A stretch of 64,000 nucleotides of DNA, from NCBI GenBank assembly GCA_032690845.1, contig CM064426.1, forward strand, positions 62,906,631 to 62,970,630, in the 5' to 3' direction. Shown here piece after piece: positions 23,801 through 33,479 of this stretch. The position numbers were made by a program, and so were the translations under genes. The number at the start of each line of letters is the position of its first letter. The stretch's first letter is position 1. The notes below the pieces were generated by a model, which was not told where the DNA came from, made no database searches, and saw only the letters and a list, made by a program, of their open reading frames with translations. The DNA is from Eleusine coracana subsp. coracana (lineage: Eukaryota; Streptophyta; Magnoliopsida; Poales; Poaceae).

Positions 23801-24625
23801 GAGAAATGGGAGCAGAGAGCTGGGTAAAGGGGGCAGCTCAATTCTGTGGTGACTCTCTGAGGCGCATTGGTGTCGTGCGTAAGTCAGCGGGTGGTTGGAG
23901 ACCGAGAGCGAGAAGAGGGGCGGAATTGAAGTCGTCACAGGCAGCCATGGCGATGGCGTGTAGAGGAGAGGGGAAAAGGCCGTTGGGCGGTGCGCGTGAC
24001 AGAGGTGATGGATGGGACAACACGAGGAGCAAAGGGGGAGCAGGCGGCACTGTTGCGCGCGAGGTCCCGAGGTGGAGCCGTGGCGTGCAGCATGGAGGAA
24101 GCGTGCGCGCTGGGGAGGAGAGCTGCGCCAATGGAAGGGAGAAGAAGGAAGTTTTTTACTGCAGCCCAGATCTTTTTAGATCTTTGCAAATCAATCCTTG
24201 GTCAAAGGTAAATCCAAAACAAATAGCTAGGGACCTTCAAATGATTTGGGATTTTGCACATAAGTCCCTTGGGATAATCCCGGTGTTCTCGTGGGACCCA
24301 ATTGTCCAGAATTTCTATGGAAATTTTACCATTTAAAATTGAATTGGAAAGGTTCCTAGATTTTAATTAATTAATTGGGGTATTTTCACATATGGTAAAA
24401 TACTCATTAAATTCATAAAATTTTATTTTATTATTACCAATATGATTGTGAATTTATTTGGTATATATTATATAATAAAATTTTAATTCCCTCACAATTT
24501 TTTTGCAGGGTTTTTCATTGCCGGGGATAAATTCAAATAATTAGGCTCTATCATTTCATGCTATATTATTCATGATTTGTGCTCTTCATGGTTGTTAAGT
24601 AAAAGTGAGACACCTGGGTGTCACA
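20871..24625 (-). repeat. 5' LTR of element A (3755 bp, uninterrupted)
   Basis: On the minus strand it starts TGTGACACCCAGGTG (24625) and ends GGGGAGTCACA (20871). The part 23859-24625 aligns to 1-189 plus 13199-13785, which defines element B as an insertion and keeps the empty target GGCGG at 24043-24047. GC-rich reading frames at 23100-24340 on both strands are LTR sequence and not genes. The region 20871-22980 is AT-rich with no features. Confidence 0.93.
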
Positions 24626-24840
24626 AACAGCACACTCAGATCCGCCACCGCCTAGATCCAAAAGGTGTGCGAGGCCGCCGCCATCGCCGCCAGGGAGAGG
24701 AGGGGCCATGCTTAGTGTGGGGGTGGCGGTAGGGGGGGAGGAGAGAAGGGAGAAGAGACGACGGCTGGGTAAAGAAAGAGAAGGAAAGAAAAAATGAGGC
24801 TAGGGTTTGGAGAGGGTGAGTTTTTATAGGTACGTAATAT
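24626..24840 (-). other. possible 5' end of a disrupted gene next to element A
   Basis: On the minus strand there is TATAAAAA near 24826-24833, a C/T-rich leader and ATG at 24709. The ATG opens MAPPLPGGDGGGLAHLLDLG, which runs into the 5' LTR boundary of A at 24625. The layout looks like a promoter plus first exon cut by the insertion. The short Gly-rich peptide matches nothing I recognise, and the pattern could be chance or part of an older transposon. Confidence 0.35.
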
Positions 24841-25682
24841 GTCAGCTGGACCAAAGGTCTTACCACTATAGCGGCATATTTCTTCCAAATCGCCGCTAGA
24901 AGCTTTTCTACAACACTGCTATAAAAGCTTTTTGTGATAGTGCCACAACAAAAGATCGTGGACAGCCGCCACGTTCCATTTTTATGAAGCGTGTTAATAT
25001 AATGATGTGGGTCGGAGAAAATTGCAGTGGGTCTGAGAAAATTATCCCTCCTTGATTGTTTAGGTTACATTGGTGTCTTTTAAATGAATGAAAAAACTAC
25101 CACAACGAAAACTAATCTTTAGGGATTGAGACAATGAAGAATGAAATTCCTTTAACCCTAAGCTCTGAGATTGTTTGTCCCCTCTAATCTAGCACTAAAG
25201 ACAAGCTCAAGTTGCCTATCACAAAAATAAGAACAAGCTCGGATCATACATCACCAAAACTGAACAGAATTCAGAAGCAGACCGCAAACTCAGAAACACT
25301 ACACGATCCATTTTTGTTAGAAAACAAGCTCTGATCATACAAATAACTTGCATATGCTGTTCAATTAGTTTGCATATAATACTGTGCATTGCTATGTAAT
25401 TAATGTCCAAAATGTTCAGGGATAAATAACATGTCTACTGTTGAGAGGGAGAAGCACAAGTTTCTTTGTAGATTTTGTGCTTCATGAAGAAAACTCAGTT
25501 GAACTACACAATACAAGCTGTTACCATACATCACAAAAACTAAGCAAAATGTAGTAGAATCATCAGTAAGAATCACCGGAAGAATCGAAAGAGCCTATCA
25601 GACTACTCCACACTAGCATCTCTGTTTAGAAGGATGCATGCATGCAAGGAGATGCACAAATGTACTAGCTTCGCACTGGCGC
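24841..25682. other. anonymous sequence between elements A and C
   Basis: No coding, RNA gene or complete transposon is visible. The motifs accactatagcggcat and atcgccgctagaagc at 24864-24901 resemble CACTA-transposon subterminal repeats, but no matching end was found. The right end, atatt (25683-25687), is the target duplication of element C. Confidence 0.5.
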
Positions 25683-26555
25683 ATATTTGTAACACCCTAT
25701 TTTTCATATTTTACAAATTATTAATTTTCCTATTATTAATTAAGTTATTATTATTATTATTATTATTATTTAGCTATAAAGATTATTTTCTTGATTTATA
25801 AAATTAAGTAATTAAATTATTTTGTGTTTGCTGTATTCATGCTGGAGTAGTATGCAGTAGGATTTTTATTGTGTGAAAACTATATTTTAAAATTCGAGTA
25901 GAAATTGGTTTTAAATTAAATTAGTAGTTAAAAATAATTTTGAAAAGAATTTAGAAAAGAAAAGAAAAGACTGAGTTTTTCCTAGTCTTCGGGCCAATTT
26001 TCTTTCCCCGGCCCACTCTCTTCTCTTCCTCTCCTCTTCTTTCTTTCACCCTTGGGCGAGTTCCCAGCCAAAGTCCACTCTCCCTCTTCTCCCCTCCTTT
26101 ATTTTTCGGCCCAGCGCCTGCCAGCCACCAGACCGTCAGCCACCCCGCGCTCACCCGGCCCAAGAGCGCACCCACGCAGCCCAGCTCCCGCCTGTCCTGC
26201 CCGCCAGCGGCAGCGGCGCGCCTGCCTCAGCCCAACCAGCCATCGCGGCCCAGCTTGCAGCGCAGCCCAGTCCCGCCCCTCAGCCGCTGAACGACGGGTC
26301 CCACCCGTCATCCCCTTCCTCTCGACTCTCTCTCTCCCCCACCATCGGCCGATCGGAAACCGCCGTCCACCCGGGTTCCCGCCTCCCCGCCTTCGAAAAC
26401 CGACCCCGCGCGACCTCCCGATTCACCTCCTCCTGCTTCCGCCCCTCAGTGGCCAGCAATAGCGCACTCCCGCGCTATTATGGCCATCAATGGCACCACC
26501 ACCAACCATTAATGGCCGTGGAGCTCGCCCGCTCACTTCCGATGCCCCTAGCCCC

Positions 26556-26562
26556 TATAAAA
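26556..26562 (+). promoter_or_regulatory. TATA box in the 5' LTR of C
   Basis: TATAAAA in gcccctataaaacccacc, conserved at 34320-34326 in the 3' LTR. The predicted start near 26590 leaves about 2.4 kb of LTR in the RNA leader. Confidence 0.7.
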
Positions 26563-28343
26563 CCCACCACCGTGTCGCCCTGCCCCTCCGCTTCTTCCCC
26601 ACCTCGCTCACCCCCGTCCCCGATCCTCAGAGCCTGCCTCCGCCATCACCAACGACTGGAACCCATCTCTCTCCGTCGCCGACGCACCTCCAGCCCTCCT
26701 CGCGCCTATGCGACCCCACGGTGAGGTTCCCCTCGCTCTCCTCTCTCTCCCTGCCCACTCACGGCAAGAAAAGGACCGCCGGAGAGCCATCCTGGCCCAA
26801 CTCCGGCGAGGTCGCCGCTGCCGCCGTCGTGTACCTCGCCGCCGCCCCCCGCCCATCCGCCATCGCCCCTCCATTTCTTGATCTACGGCCGCGATTAGAA
26901 CACCCCGAAAGGGTATGTTCTGGTCTACGGAGGACCCGTAGACCCTCTGGTCAACGCGGTCCATGAGACCCGTGGACCCGGTCCACTATTTTTCAAATTT
27001 ATTTTAATTTTGTAAATTCCAGGAAAATGCCCCTTTTTGCGCATAGCCCCCTAAGCTTTGACTTAATTAATTTCTAATCCAAATTTCTAGCAGAACCTTT
27101 AGCTTAATTATGTTTTAGCCCCTGGACTTTTTATAACTATTATTTTGGCCCAGGAAATTTATAGTAACACCCCTGTACTTGTATTTAATTATATTTTTAG
27201 CCCTAACTTTTTACACTTAGACCCCTACACTTAATAATAATTATGTTTAGGGCCTAAAATTTTGCAAAAACAACCCTGGACTTTTAGTAATTAGTTTTCA
27301 GTCCTAATAATTTACACTTTAGTCCTTGTAATTTTGCTAAATTACAAATAGGTCCCTAAAGCTTGCTGTTTTTATCTTTTAGCCCCTAGAACTTCAAACT
27401 AGCATAACTTTTTAATCATAACTCCGATTTAGGTGATTTTTGCACTCACGGAATCGTAGGAACGCGTACGATCTTTTAGTACTGTTTTCATAGTCATTAG
27501 GAAATGTTTGGTGTACTATTCCTTATTTGTTTGTGTTTTACTTTTCTAGTATTTATTGATATTAGACGAGGAGCAGCTCCAGAATTTTCAGGACTTTGAG
27601 TTTGAGCAGCAGCCAGCAGGAGAACACGGCAAGTATCCTTGACCATATTGTACCTATTAAGGATTAGTTTATTTTCATGCATGCTTGTCTAAATTTGAAT
27701 CCTGTGTCATATATCCTTCCTGATTATTCCTTGTCGCCTGGGTTATGATTGAGTGTATGGGATTTTGGGTACGTCATGCTAGTGTAGTACTTTGGGAATT
27801 AAAATTGAATAATAATAAACTTGACTAATTTTCACTTGAACCTAATTATCATTTGGGTAATTTAAATGACCCAAGCAGGAGGATGTTGAGCATGGTGCGG
27901 GTATGCACAAGTACGAGTAATGTATTGGTTGGTTTGCGGTAGTGCCTGCTTGTGGTCATACAAACCAAATTCGTGGAGCGGCCACCCAGGAAAATAGTGC
28001 AAAGCATAGGGCTGATATAGGTAGGCGTGGTTTAGTAATAGATGTCTTCCCAGTTTTTGCGGGCGTTCGAGGAAGGAGAACGAGATAGTTACTTTCGGCC
28101 TCGTGATGAAGGGTTACTTCTAGCCACGGCGCCAGAGAGGGCTTCTGTAGGGATGGTTAATCCAACGGTGGTGAATCCTTAGCATGGACGTTTTGCAAGC
28201 TGGGGAGCGCTTTGAAAGACCATGTGGTGATCTCTTGGCCTCACACCTATGGTAGTGTGTTGGCAACAGGGAGATTTTAGTCACTAAATAGTGATGGAAT
28301 CACCAACCTCTGGGTAAAGTTGTGCAACCTCTACAGAGTGTAA

Positions 28344-28571
28344 AACTGTTATAACAGTTGTGCTCACGGTCAAGAGCGGCCTGGATCCTCGCACGATTAG
28401 ATAGATATTTGGGTGAATCTGGTGGGTAACCAGATTTGGGTGAATCTGGTGGGTAACCGGATTTGGATGGTACTGTAGGTGGGTAACCTGTAGTGTTCTT
28501 GTATGAGTGGGTAACTCATAGTTTTGCTATCGGTGGATAACCGATAGTGTTGGACAGGTGTTTAACCTGTT
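28344..28571 (+). other. series of regularly spaced hairpins with GGGTA-type loops in the LTR of C
   Basis: Six consecutive inverted repeats are centred at 28426, 28453, 28483, 28511, 28537 and 28562. Each has the core GGT-loop-ACC or a close variant, with five-base loops GGGTA (four times), GGATA and GTTTA. Stem sequences differ but all pair over 7-10 bp when G-U pairs are allowed. Hairpin 3 (28471-28495) uses G-U pairs on the plus strand, matching the sense RNA. A seventh palindrome, AACTGTT-AT-AACAGTT, is at 28344-28359. The 3' LTR keeps hairpins 1, 2, 4 and 5, weakens 3 and loses most of 6 (36135-36288). The role is unknown. Confidence 0.8.
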
Positions 28572-29026
28572 GGGCTTTTTCACCTAGTAAATAGGATGCT
28601 TAGAGTCATAGGATAAGATTGCGTAGTGCAATAAACCTGTGTCTAGCTTGTTCTTGTTTTAGTCTGCATGTCATACTTTCCCCCACTTGCTGAGTACTTT
28701 ATGTACTCACGCGTTTTAGTTTTCCCTGTTTTGTTGTTGATACATTACTGCTGCTCAGACAACGCTGACGAGATGGACTACACCGATGAGGACTACTTCG
28801 ACTAGGAGTGCGACCCCCGGTGGACTGCCTGTGGCATTATGGAGCCTTCCGCTATTTTATTTTATGCTTTGATGTAATCTATGCTATGTAATAATGATTC
28901 AAGATATTAATAATAATGACATTGGTTTTACTGTTATTTCACGTTTGTCCTGTATACGTGACAACTTGATCCTGGGCACGTATACAGAAGCATTCGGTTT
29001 TGACCTTAATACCGGGTGTGACAGAG

Positions 29027-29040
29027 TGGTATCAGAGCCA
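29027..29040 (+). other. primer binding site of element C
   Basis: TGGTATCAGAGCCA starts three bases after the LTR end GGTGTGACA. It is the initiator-Met type. The leader 29041-29431 is AT-rich and shows no gene. Confidence 0.93.
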
Positions 29041-29431
29041 TGTCGATCGTAGGACACAAGCCTAGTTAGAAATGGTTGTTATAAGGTTTTTAAAAGCTAA
29101 ATTATAAAATCTTGCTTACTTATCCCTTCCATTGGCTTTCTTGTCTTTAATCCATTTATATTTAAAATCTTTCCCAAGATTCGATAGATGGTATGATCTA
29201 TTTTCTAAGGTCTTCCCTTATAGAGTTATAAGTTTGATAGTTTCTCTTAGCTCTATCAAGCTTATCTGCTATGTTTTGGTGTGGTGTGCCATGTTTGATT
29301 TGGATCTTTGCTTGAGTGAAAGATTTGTTTTTCAAAAAAATTATTTCTTATTAGAACTTAAGACTTGGGTTAATATTGGAAATTCTATCATCTCTCCAAC
29401 TCTCTACTGATCATATCAGAATTCTCATCAG

Positions 29432-30480
29432 ATGGTGAACACTAGGCGCAACAATGAGGATCTGCCACCACCACCACCTCCTCCAACTATGGAACAAATT
29501 CTTGCTATGCAGACTCAACTTCTTCACACTATGCAGCAGAACATTATGCAAATGCAGCAGGGTCATAATCAGCCACCTCCACCACCTAGAGACAAGCTTG
29601 GAGAATTTTAGAGGACCAAGCCTCCTACTTTCTCTCATTCTGTGGAGCCTATGGATGCTGATGATTGGTTGAAGACTATTGAGAAGAAGTTGTAGGTTGT
29701 GCAATGCAACAATGTGAGAAGGTTCTTTTTGCTTCTCACCAGCTTGAGGGTCCCGCTACTGATTGGTGGGATGCCTATGTGGAGGCTCATGAGGAGCCAG
29801 AAAGCATTAACTAGCAGGAGTTTCGTAACATCTTCAGGTCACACCATGTGCCTTTGGGTGTGACGAAACTCAAGAAGAAGGAATTCCAAGACTTGAAGCA
29901 AGGCTCTATGTCTGTGAGCGAGTATGTCACTCGTTTCACCCAGCTTTCGCCCTATGCTCCTGACGAGGTGAACACAGATGAGAAGAAGCAGTATTGCTTT
30001 ATTAATGGCTTGAATTATGGTCTTGCTTATGCTCTGGAAGCTCGGGATTTTGCGAACTTCCAAGATATGGTGGACAAGGCACTTGTGCTAGAGAACAGAA
30101 GAGGAATCATTGATTGCAAGCGCAAGATGGTACGCCAAGGTCCGCAGGGAAGCAGCTCTAGGCCCTGCTTGGGTTCTTCATCATCTGGACCTTCTTTCCA
30201 CCCTGGGCAGCAGAGTGGCCAGCCGAGGTCTCAACCCATTGGTCAGGGTTTCAGTACTCCTCAGCATCAGATCCAGCGTCCCAACTTTTAGATGCCTCGT
30301 ACTGCTCAGCAAGCCCCTCAGAGGGTGACTCCTGCTCAGAACAATAGTGGTAATGGTGCTTGTTTCCATTGTGGTTAGACGGGGCACTATGCTAACAGGT
30401 GTCCCCAGAAGCATACAAATCAGACTCCAGTTTAGGGTGCAAATTCTACCCCAGGCCGCAATGCTAATTCCGCACCAACT
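29432..30480 (+). pseudogene. gag of element C
   Basis: ATG at 29432 opens MVNTRRNNEDLPPPPPPPT and a Gln/Met-rich segment. A stop lies near 29608, a frameshift near 29700 and another stop in the capsid region. It then reads FRSHHVPLGVTKLKKKEF and SMSVSEYVTRFTQLSPYAP in the frame 29848-30291. The zinc knuckle at 30361-30402 reads CFHCG, stop, TGHYANRC, so one codon of the CCHC box is a stop. It is the gag of a Tekay-type element and not functional. Confidence 0.9.
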
Positions 30481-32356
30481 CCAGCAAAGGTAGAATCATG
30501 CTCGTGTCAATCATGTGGCTATTGAGGATGCTCAGGAAGCTTCGGATGTCGTTCTGGGTATGTTCCTTGTTAATGATAATAATGCAGTTGTGTTATTTGA
30601 TTCTGGAGCATCTCATTGATTCATAACTGCTAGTTATGTTCAAAAACATAATCTTCCCATAGCTATGCTAAAAGAAAGAATGATTGTTAGTTCCCCTGGT
30701 GGAGAGATGAATGCAAAGCATGTCTGTCCTAAGGTGAACCTTAATATAAGGGGGGTAGACTTTTCTGTGAATCTCATAGTCCTTGAGTCTAAAGGAATTG
30801 ATGTGATCCTTGGCATGGATTGGCTAAGCAAGCATAAGGGACTTATTGATTGTGCTAAGAAGGCAGTCAAGCTTACAGACATTACTGGAAAGGAATTGGA
30901 GTATGAGGCCGAACCACTCATCACTAGCAAAGGAGCAACTAATCGCATTGTGTTGAATCAACTTGATGCTACCTCAATTGAAGACATCAGGATTGTCAAT
31001 GAGTTTCCCAATGTTTTTCTAGAAGAATTACCAGGTATGCCACCAGACCGTGACATCGAGTTTGTTATTGAATTAGTCTCTGGTACTGCTCCTATTTTTA
31101 AGAGACCATATAGAATAGCTGCTAACCAATTAGCTGAACTCAAGGAACAACTCCAAGAGTTGTTGGATAAGGGTTATATTCATCCTAGTGCATCTCCATG
31201 GGGAGCCCCTGTTATATCTGTTCCCAAGAAGGATGGTACTCAGAGGATGTGTGTTGACTATCATTCTCTCAATGAGGTCACCATCAAGAACAAGTACCCC
31301 TTGCCTAGGATTGATGACTTGTTTGATCAGCTTAAGGGAGCATGTGTTTTCTCCAAGATTGACCTCTGATCTGGATATCATTAATTAAAGATCGGGGCAA
31401 CTGACATACCCAAGACCGCTTTCATCACTCGATATGGCTTATACGAGTATACGGTTATGTCATTTGGATTGACCAATGCTCCTGCCTACTTCATGTATCT
31501 AATGAACAAGGTTTTTATGGAGTATTTGGACAAGTTTATTGTGGTGTTCATTGATGACATCCTTATTTTCTCAAAGAATGAGGAGGAACATGAAGAGCAT
31601 CTTTGTCTGATATTGCAAAAGCTAAGAGAGAATCAACTATATGCCAAGCTTAGTAAATGTGAATTCTGGTTGAAGGAAGTCTCATTTCTTGGTCATATTA
31701 TCTCTAAAGGAGGAGTGTCTGTGGACCCCAGCAAGGTTAAAGATGTGTTGAGTTGGAATACACCCCGGAGTGTTATAGACATCAGAAGTTTCCTTGGACT
31801 AGCAGGATATTATAGAAGATTCATTGAGGGATTTTCCAAGATAGCCAAGCCCATGACTGAGCTGCTAGAAAAAGGAAAGACTTTCGAGTGGGCACGAAAA
31901 CGTGAAGCCAGCTTTCAAGAATTGAAGAAAAGACTTACCTCAGCACCTGTCCTAACCATGCCTAACATGGAGAAGCCATTCTCAATCTATTGTGACGCTT
32001 CAGGACAAGGTTTGGGATGTGTGCTCATGCAAGAAGGCCATGTTGTAGCCTATGCTTCAAGGCAATTGAGAAAGCATGAGGAGAAATATCCAACCCATGA
32101 CTTGGAGTTAGCAGCAGTGGTTCATGCTCTCAATATCTGGAGACATTACATCATTGGCAAAAGGTGTGAGATATACTCAGACCACAAGAGTTTGAAGTAT
32201 ATATTCACCCAGCCAGACTTGAATCTCAGGCAGCGAAGATGGTTGGAACTCATCAAAGATTATGATCTGGGAATCAACTACCATCCAGGCAAAGCAAATG
32301 TTGTAGCGAACGCATTGAGCAGAAGGCCTTATCTCAACATGCTATCAACACGATAG
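30481..32356 (+). pseudogene. protease, reverse transcriptase and RNase H of element C
   Basis: The protease active site DSGASH at 30599 onward is intact but is followed by a TGA in place of the next codon. IDVILGMDWLSKHKGLIDC is the protease C-terminus. The RT runs IHPSASPWGAPVISVPKK, MCVDYHSLNEVTIKNKYPL, FSKIDL, a stop, SGYH, a stop. The catalytic FIDDILIFS is intact at 31547-31573. The RNase H has FSIYCDASGQGLGCVLM, THDLELAAVVHAL, IYSDHKSLKYIFTQ and ANVVANALSRRP. Most of the RT and RNase H is readable, with only a few stops, so this copy is younger or better preserved than A. Confidence 0.93.
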
Positions 32357-33220
32357 TTACTACCTGAATTCTGTGAAGAATTTTAGAAGCTTAACCTGGG
32401 ATGGGTATCCAACACAGAAGTCATTGCAATGGAAGTTGACTCAACTCTGGAGAATGACATTCGTAAAGGACAGCTTGAAGATGCTAAGATCCAAGAAATC
32501 AAGCAACTTATTGAGAAGGACAAAGCTCCAGGTTTCATAGTAGATAATGAAGGAACCTTATGGTATAAGAAAAGGTTGTGTGTGCCTGATATCAAGGAGA
32601 TCAGGGAGTTGATATTATGAGAAGCCCATGATTCAGCGTACTCCATTCATCTAGGAAGTACCAAAATGTATCATGACCTCAAGAGTCAATACTGGTGGTA
32701 CGGAATGAAGAGAGATGTGGGTGAACATGTTGCATTCTGTGACACTTGTCAACGGGTCAAAGCAGAACGTCAAAGACCTGAAGGACTCTTGCAACCCTTG
32801 AAGATACCAGAATGGAAATGGGAAGAAATTTGCATGGCTTTCATTGTGGGATTACCTAGGACACAAGCTGGTTATGATTCCATATAGGTTATTGTGGATC
32901 GCTTGACCAAGGTTGCTCATTTCATCCCTGTCAAGACAACATACACCGGACCCAAGCTTGCACAGTCTAGACAAAATAGCTATGCCGATCATAGAAGAAG
33001 AGACTTGAGCTTTGAAGTTGGTGATTATGTCTATCTCAAAGTGTCTCCAATGAGAGGACTTCGCTGTTTCAAAGTTCGAGGAAAGCTTGCACCAAGGTAC
33101 ATTGGTCCATTCAAGATCATAGAGAAAAGAGGTGAAGTTGCTTATCAGTTGGAACTGCCACCACAGCTGTCAGATGTGCACGATGTTTTCCACGTCTCAC
33201 AGTTGCGGAAGTTCCTCTGA
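32357..33220 (+). pseudogene. integrase of element C with deleted catalytic core
   Basis: The zinc-binding part is present (KMYHDLKSQYWWYGMKRD, CDTCQRVKAERQRPEGLLQ). The first catalytic position reads CMAFIVGLP, Ala instead of Asp. After VKTTYTGPKLAQ (near 32965) the sequence jumps directly to SRQNSYADHRRRDLSFEV, so the second Asp, the catalytic Glu and roughly 150 residues are gone compared with element A. GDYVYLKVSPMRG and DVFHVSQLRKFL follow in frame. This is a clean internal deletion. Confidence 0.92.
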
Positions 33221-33460
33221 GTTCCAGAGGAGCTAATGCCTATAGAGCACTTGGACATTGGTGAGGATCTTACATATCAAGAGTATCCCGTCAAGATTTT
33301 AGAAATATCAGAGAAAGTCACAAGGAACAAGAAGTATCGTATGTGCAAAGTATAATGGCAATCATACGAAAGAAGAAGCCACTTGGGAGCAAGAAGACCA
33401 GCTCAAGGCAGATTTTTTGGACTTCTTCTCCGACCAGTCCGAATCTCGAGGGTGAGATTC
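33221..33460 (+). pseudogene. chromodomain remnant of element C
   Basis: After the stop at 33220 the frame continues with LTYQEYPVKILEISEKVT and KKYRMCKV, then a stop, and WQSYERRSHLG. It aligns to the chromodomain region of element A (KFYKVQWSNHSEDESTW) but is out of frame at its C-terminus. Confidence 0.75.
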
Positions 33461-33465
33461 ATGCT

Positions 33466-33477
33466 AAGGGGGGTCGG
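33466..33477 (+). other. polypurine tract of element C
   Basis: aaggggggtcgg lies just before the 3' LTR start TGTAACACCC at 33480. Confidence 0.85.
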
Positions 33478-33479
33478 TT

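Larger units (their letters stand above)
1..24625 (-). mobile_element. Ty3/gypsy chromovirus A (Tekay/Del-type), split by element B and cut by the left window edge
   Basis: The minus-strand internal region (13786-20870) has, in transcription order, an initiator-Met-type primer site, an extra ORF, gag with a CCHC knuckle, protease, RT, RNase H, integrase and a C-terminal chromodomain. It is bounded by a 5' LTR at 20871-24625 and a 3' LTR ending at 13785. The chromodomain, the long LTR (3755 bp) and the primer site place it in the Tekay/Del chromovirus group. The 3' LTR is interrupted by element B at 190-13198, and about 3 kb of it lies left of the window. Stops, frameshifts and active-site changes make it non-functional. 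The target duplication cannot be checked because the left end is missing. Confidence 0.93.
25688..29023 (+). repeat. 5' LTR of element C (3336 bp)
   Basis: It has an AT-rich beginning, a GC-rich C/T-rich part (26000-26960) around the TATA box, and a long AT-rich part with pyrimidine-rich stretches (27000-27400). Near the 3' end is a cluster of hairpins (28344-28571). A GAG/CAG-rich segment at about 27568-27633 is identical in the 3' LTR, and an acidic coding-like segment lies at about 28759-28805. Long GC-rich ORFs inside are not considered genes. Confidence 0.95.

Noticed and set aside
23767..24336. 189-codon GC-rich ORF on the plus strand, and overlapping minus-strand ORFs
   Set aside because: Lies in the 5' LTR of element A; the matching part of the other LTR is present at the left edge. 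No domain, and the composition explains open frames.
24860..24910. CACTA transposon end
   Set aside because: Motifs like accactatagcgg suggest CACTA subterminal repeats, but no terminal CACTA repeat pair or 3-bp duplication was found.
26052..26964. Pro/Ser/Arg-rich ORFs on both strands
   Set aside because: Part of the GC-rich promoter region of the 5' LTR of C, repeated in the 3' LTR at 33840-34817 with changes that do not respect codons.
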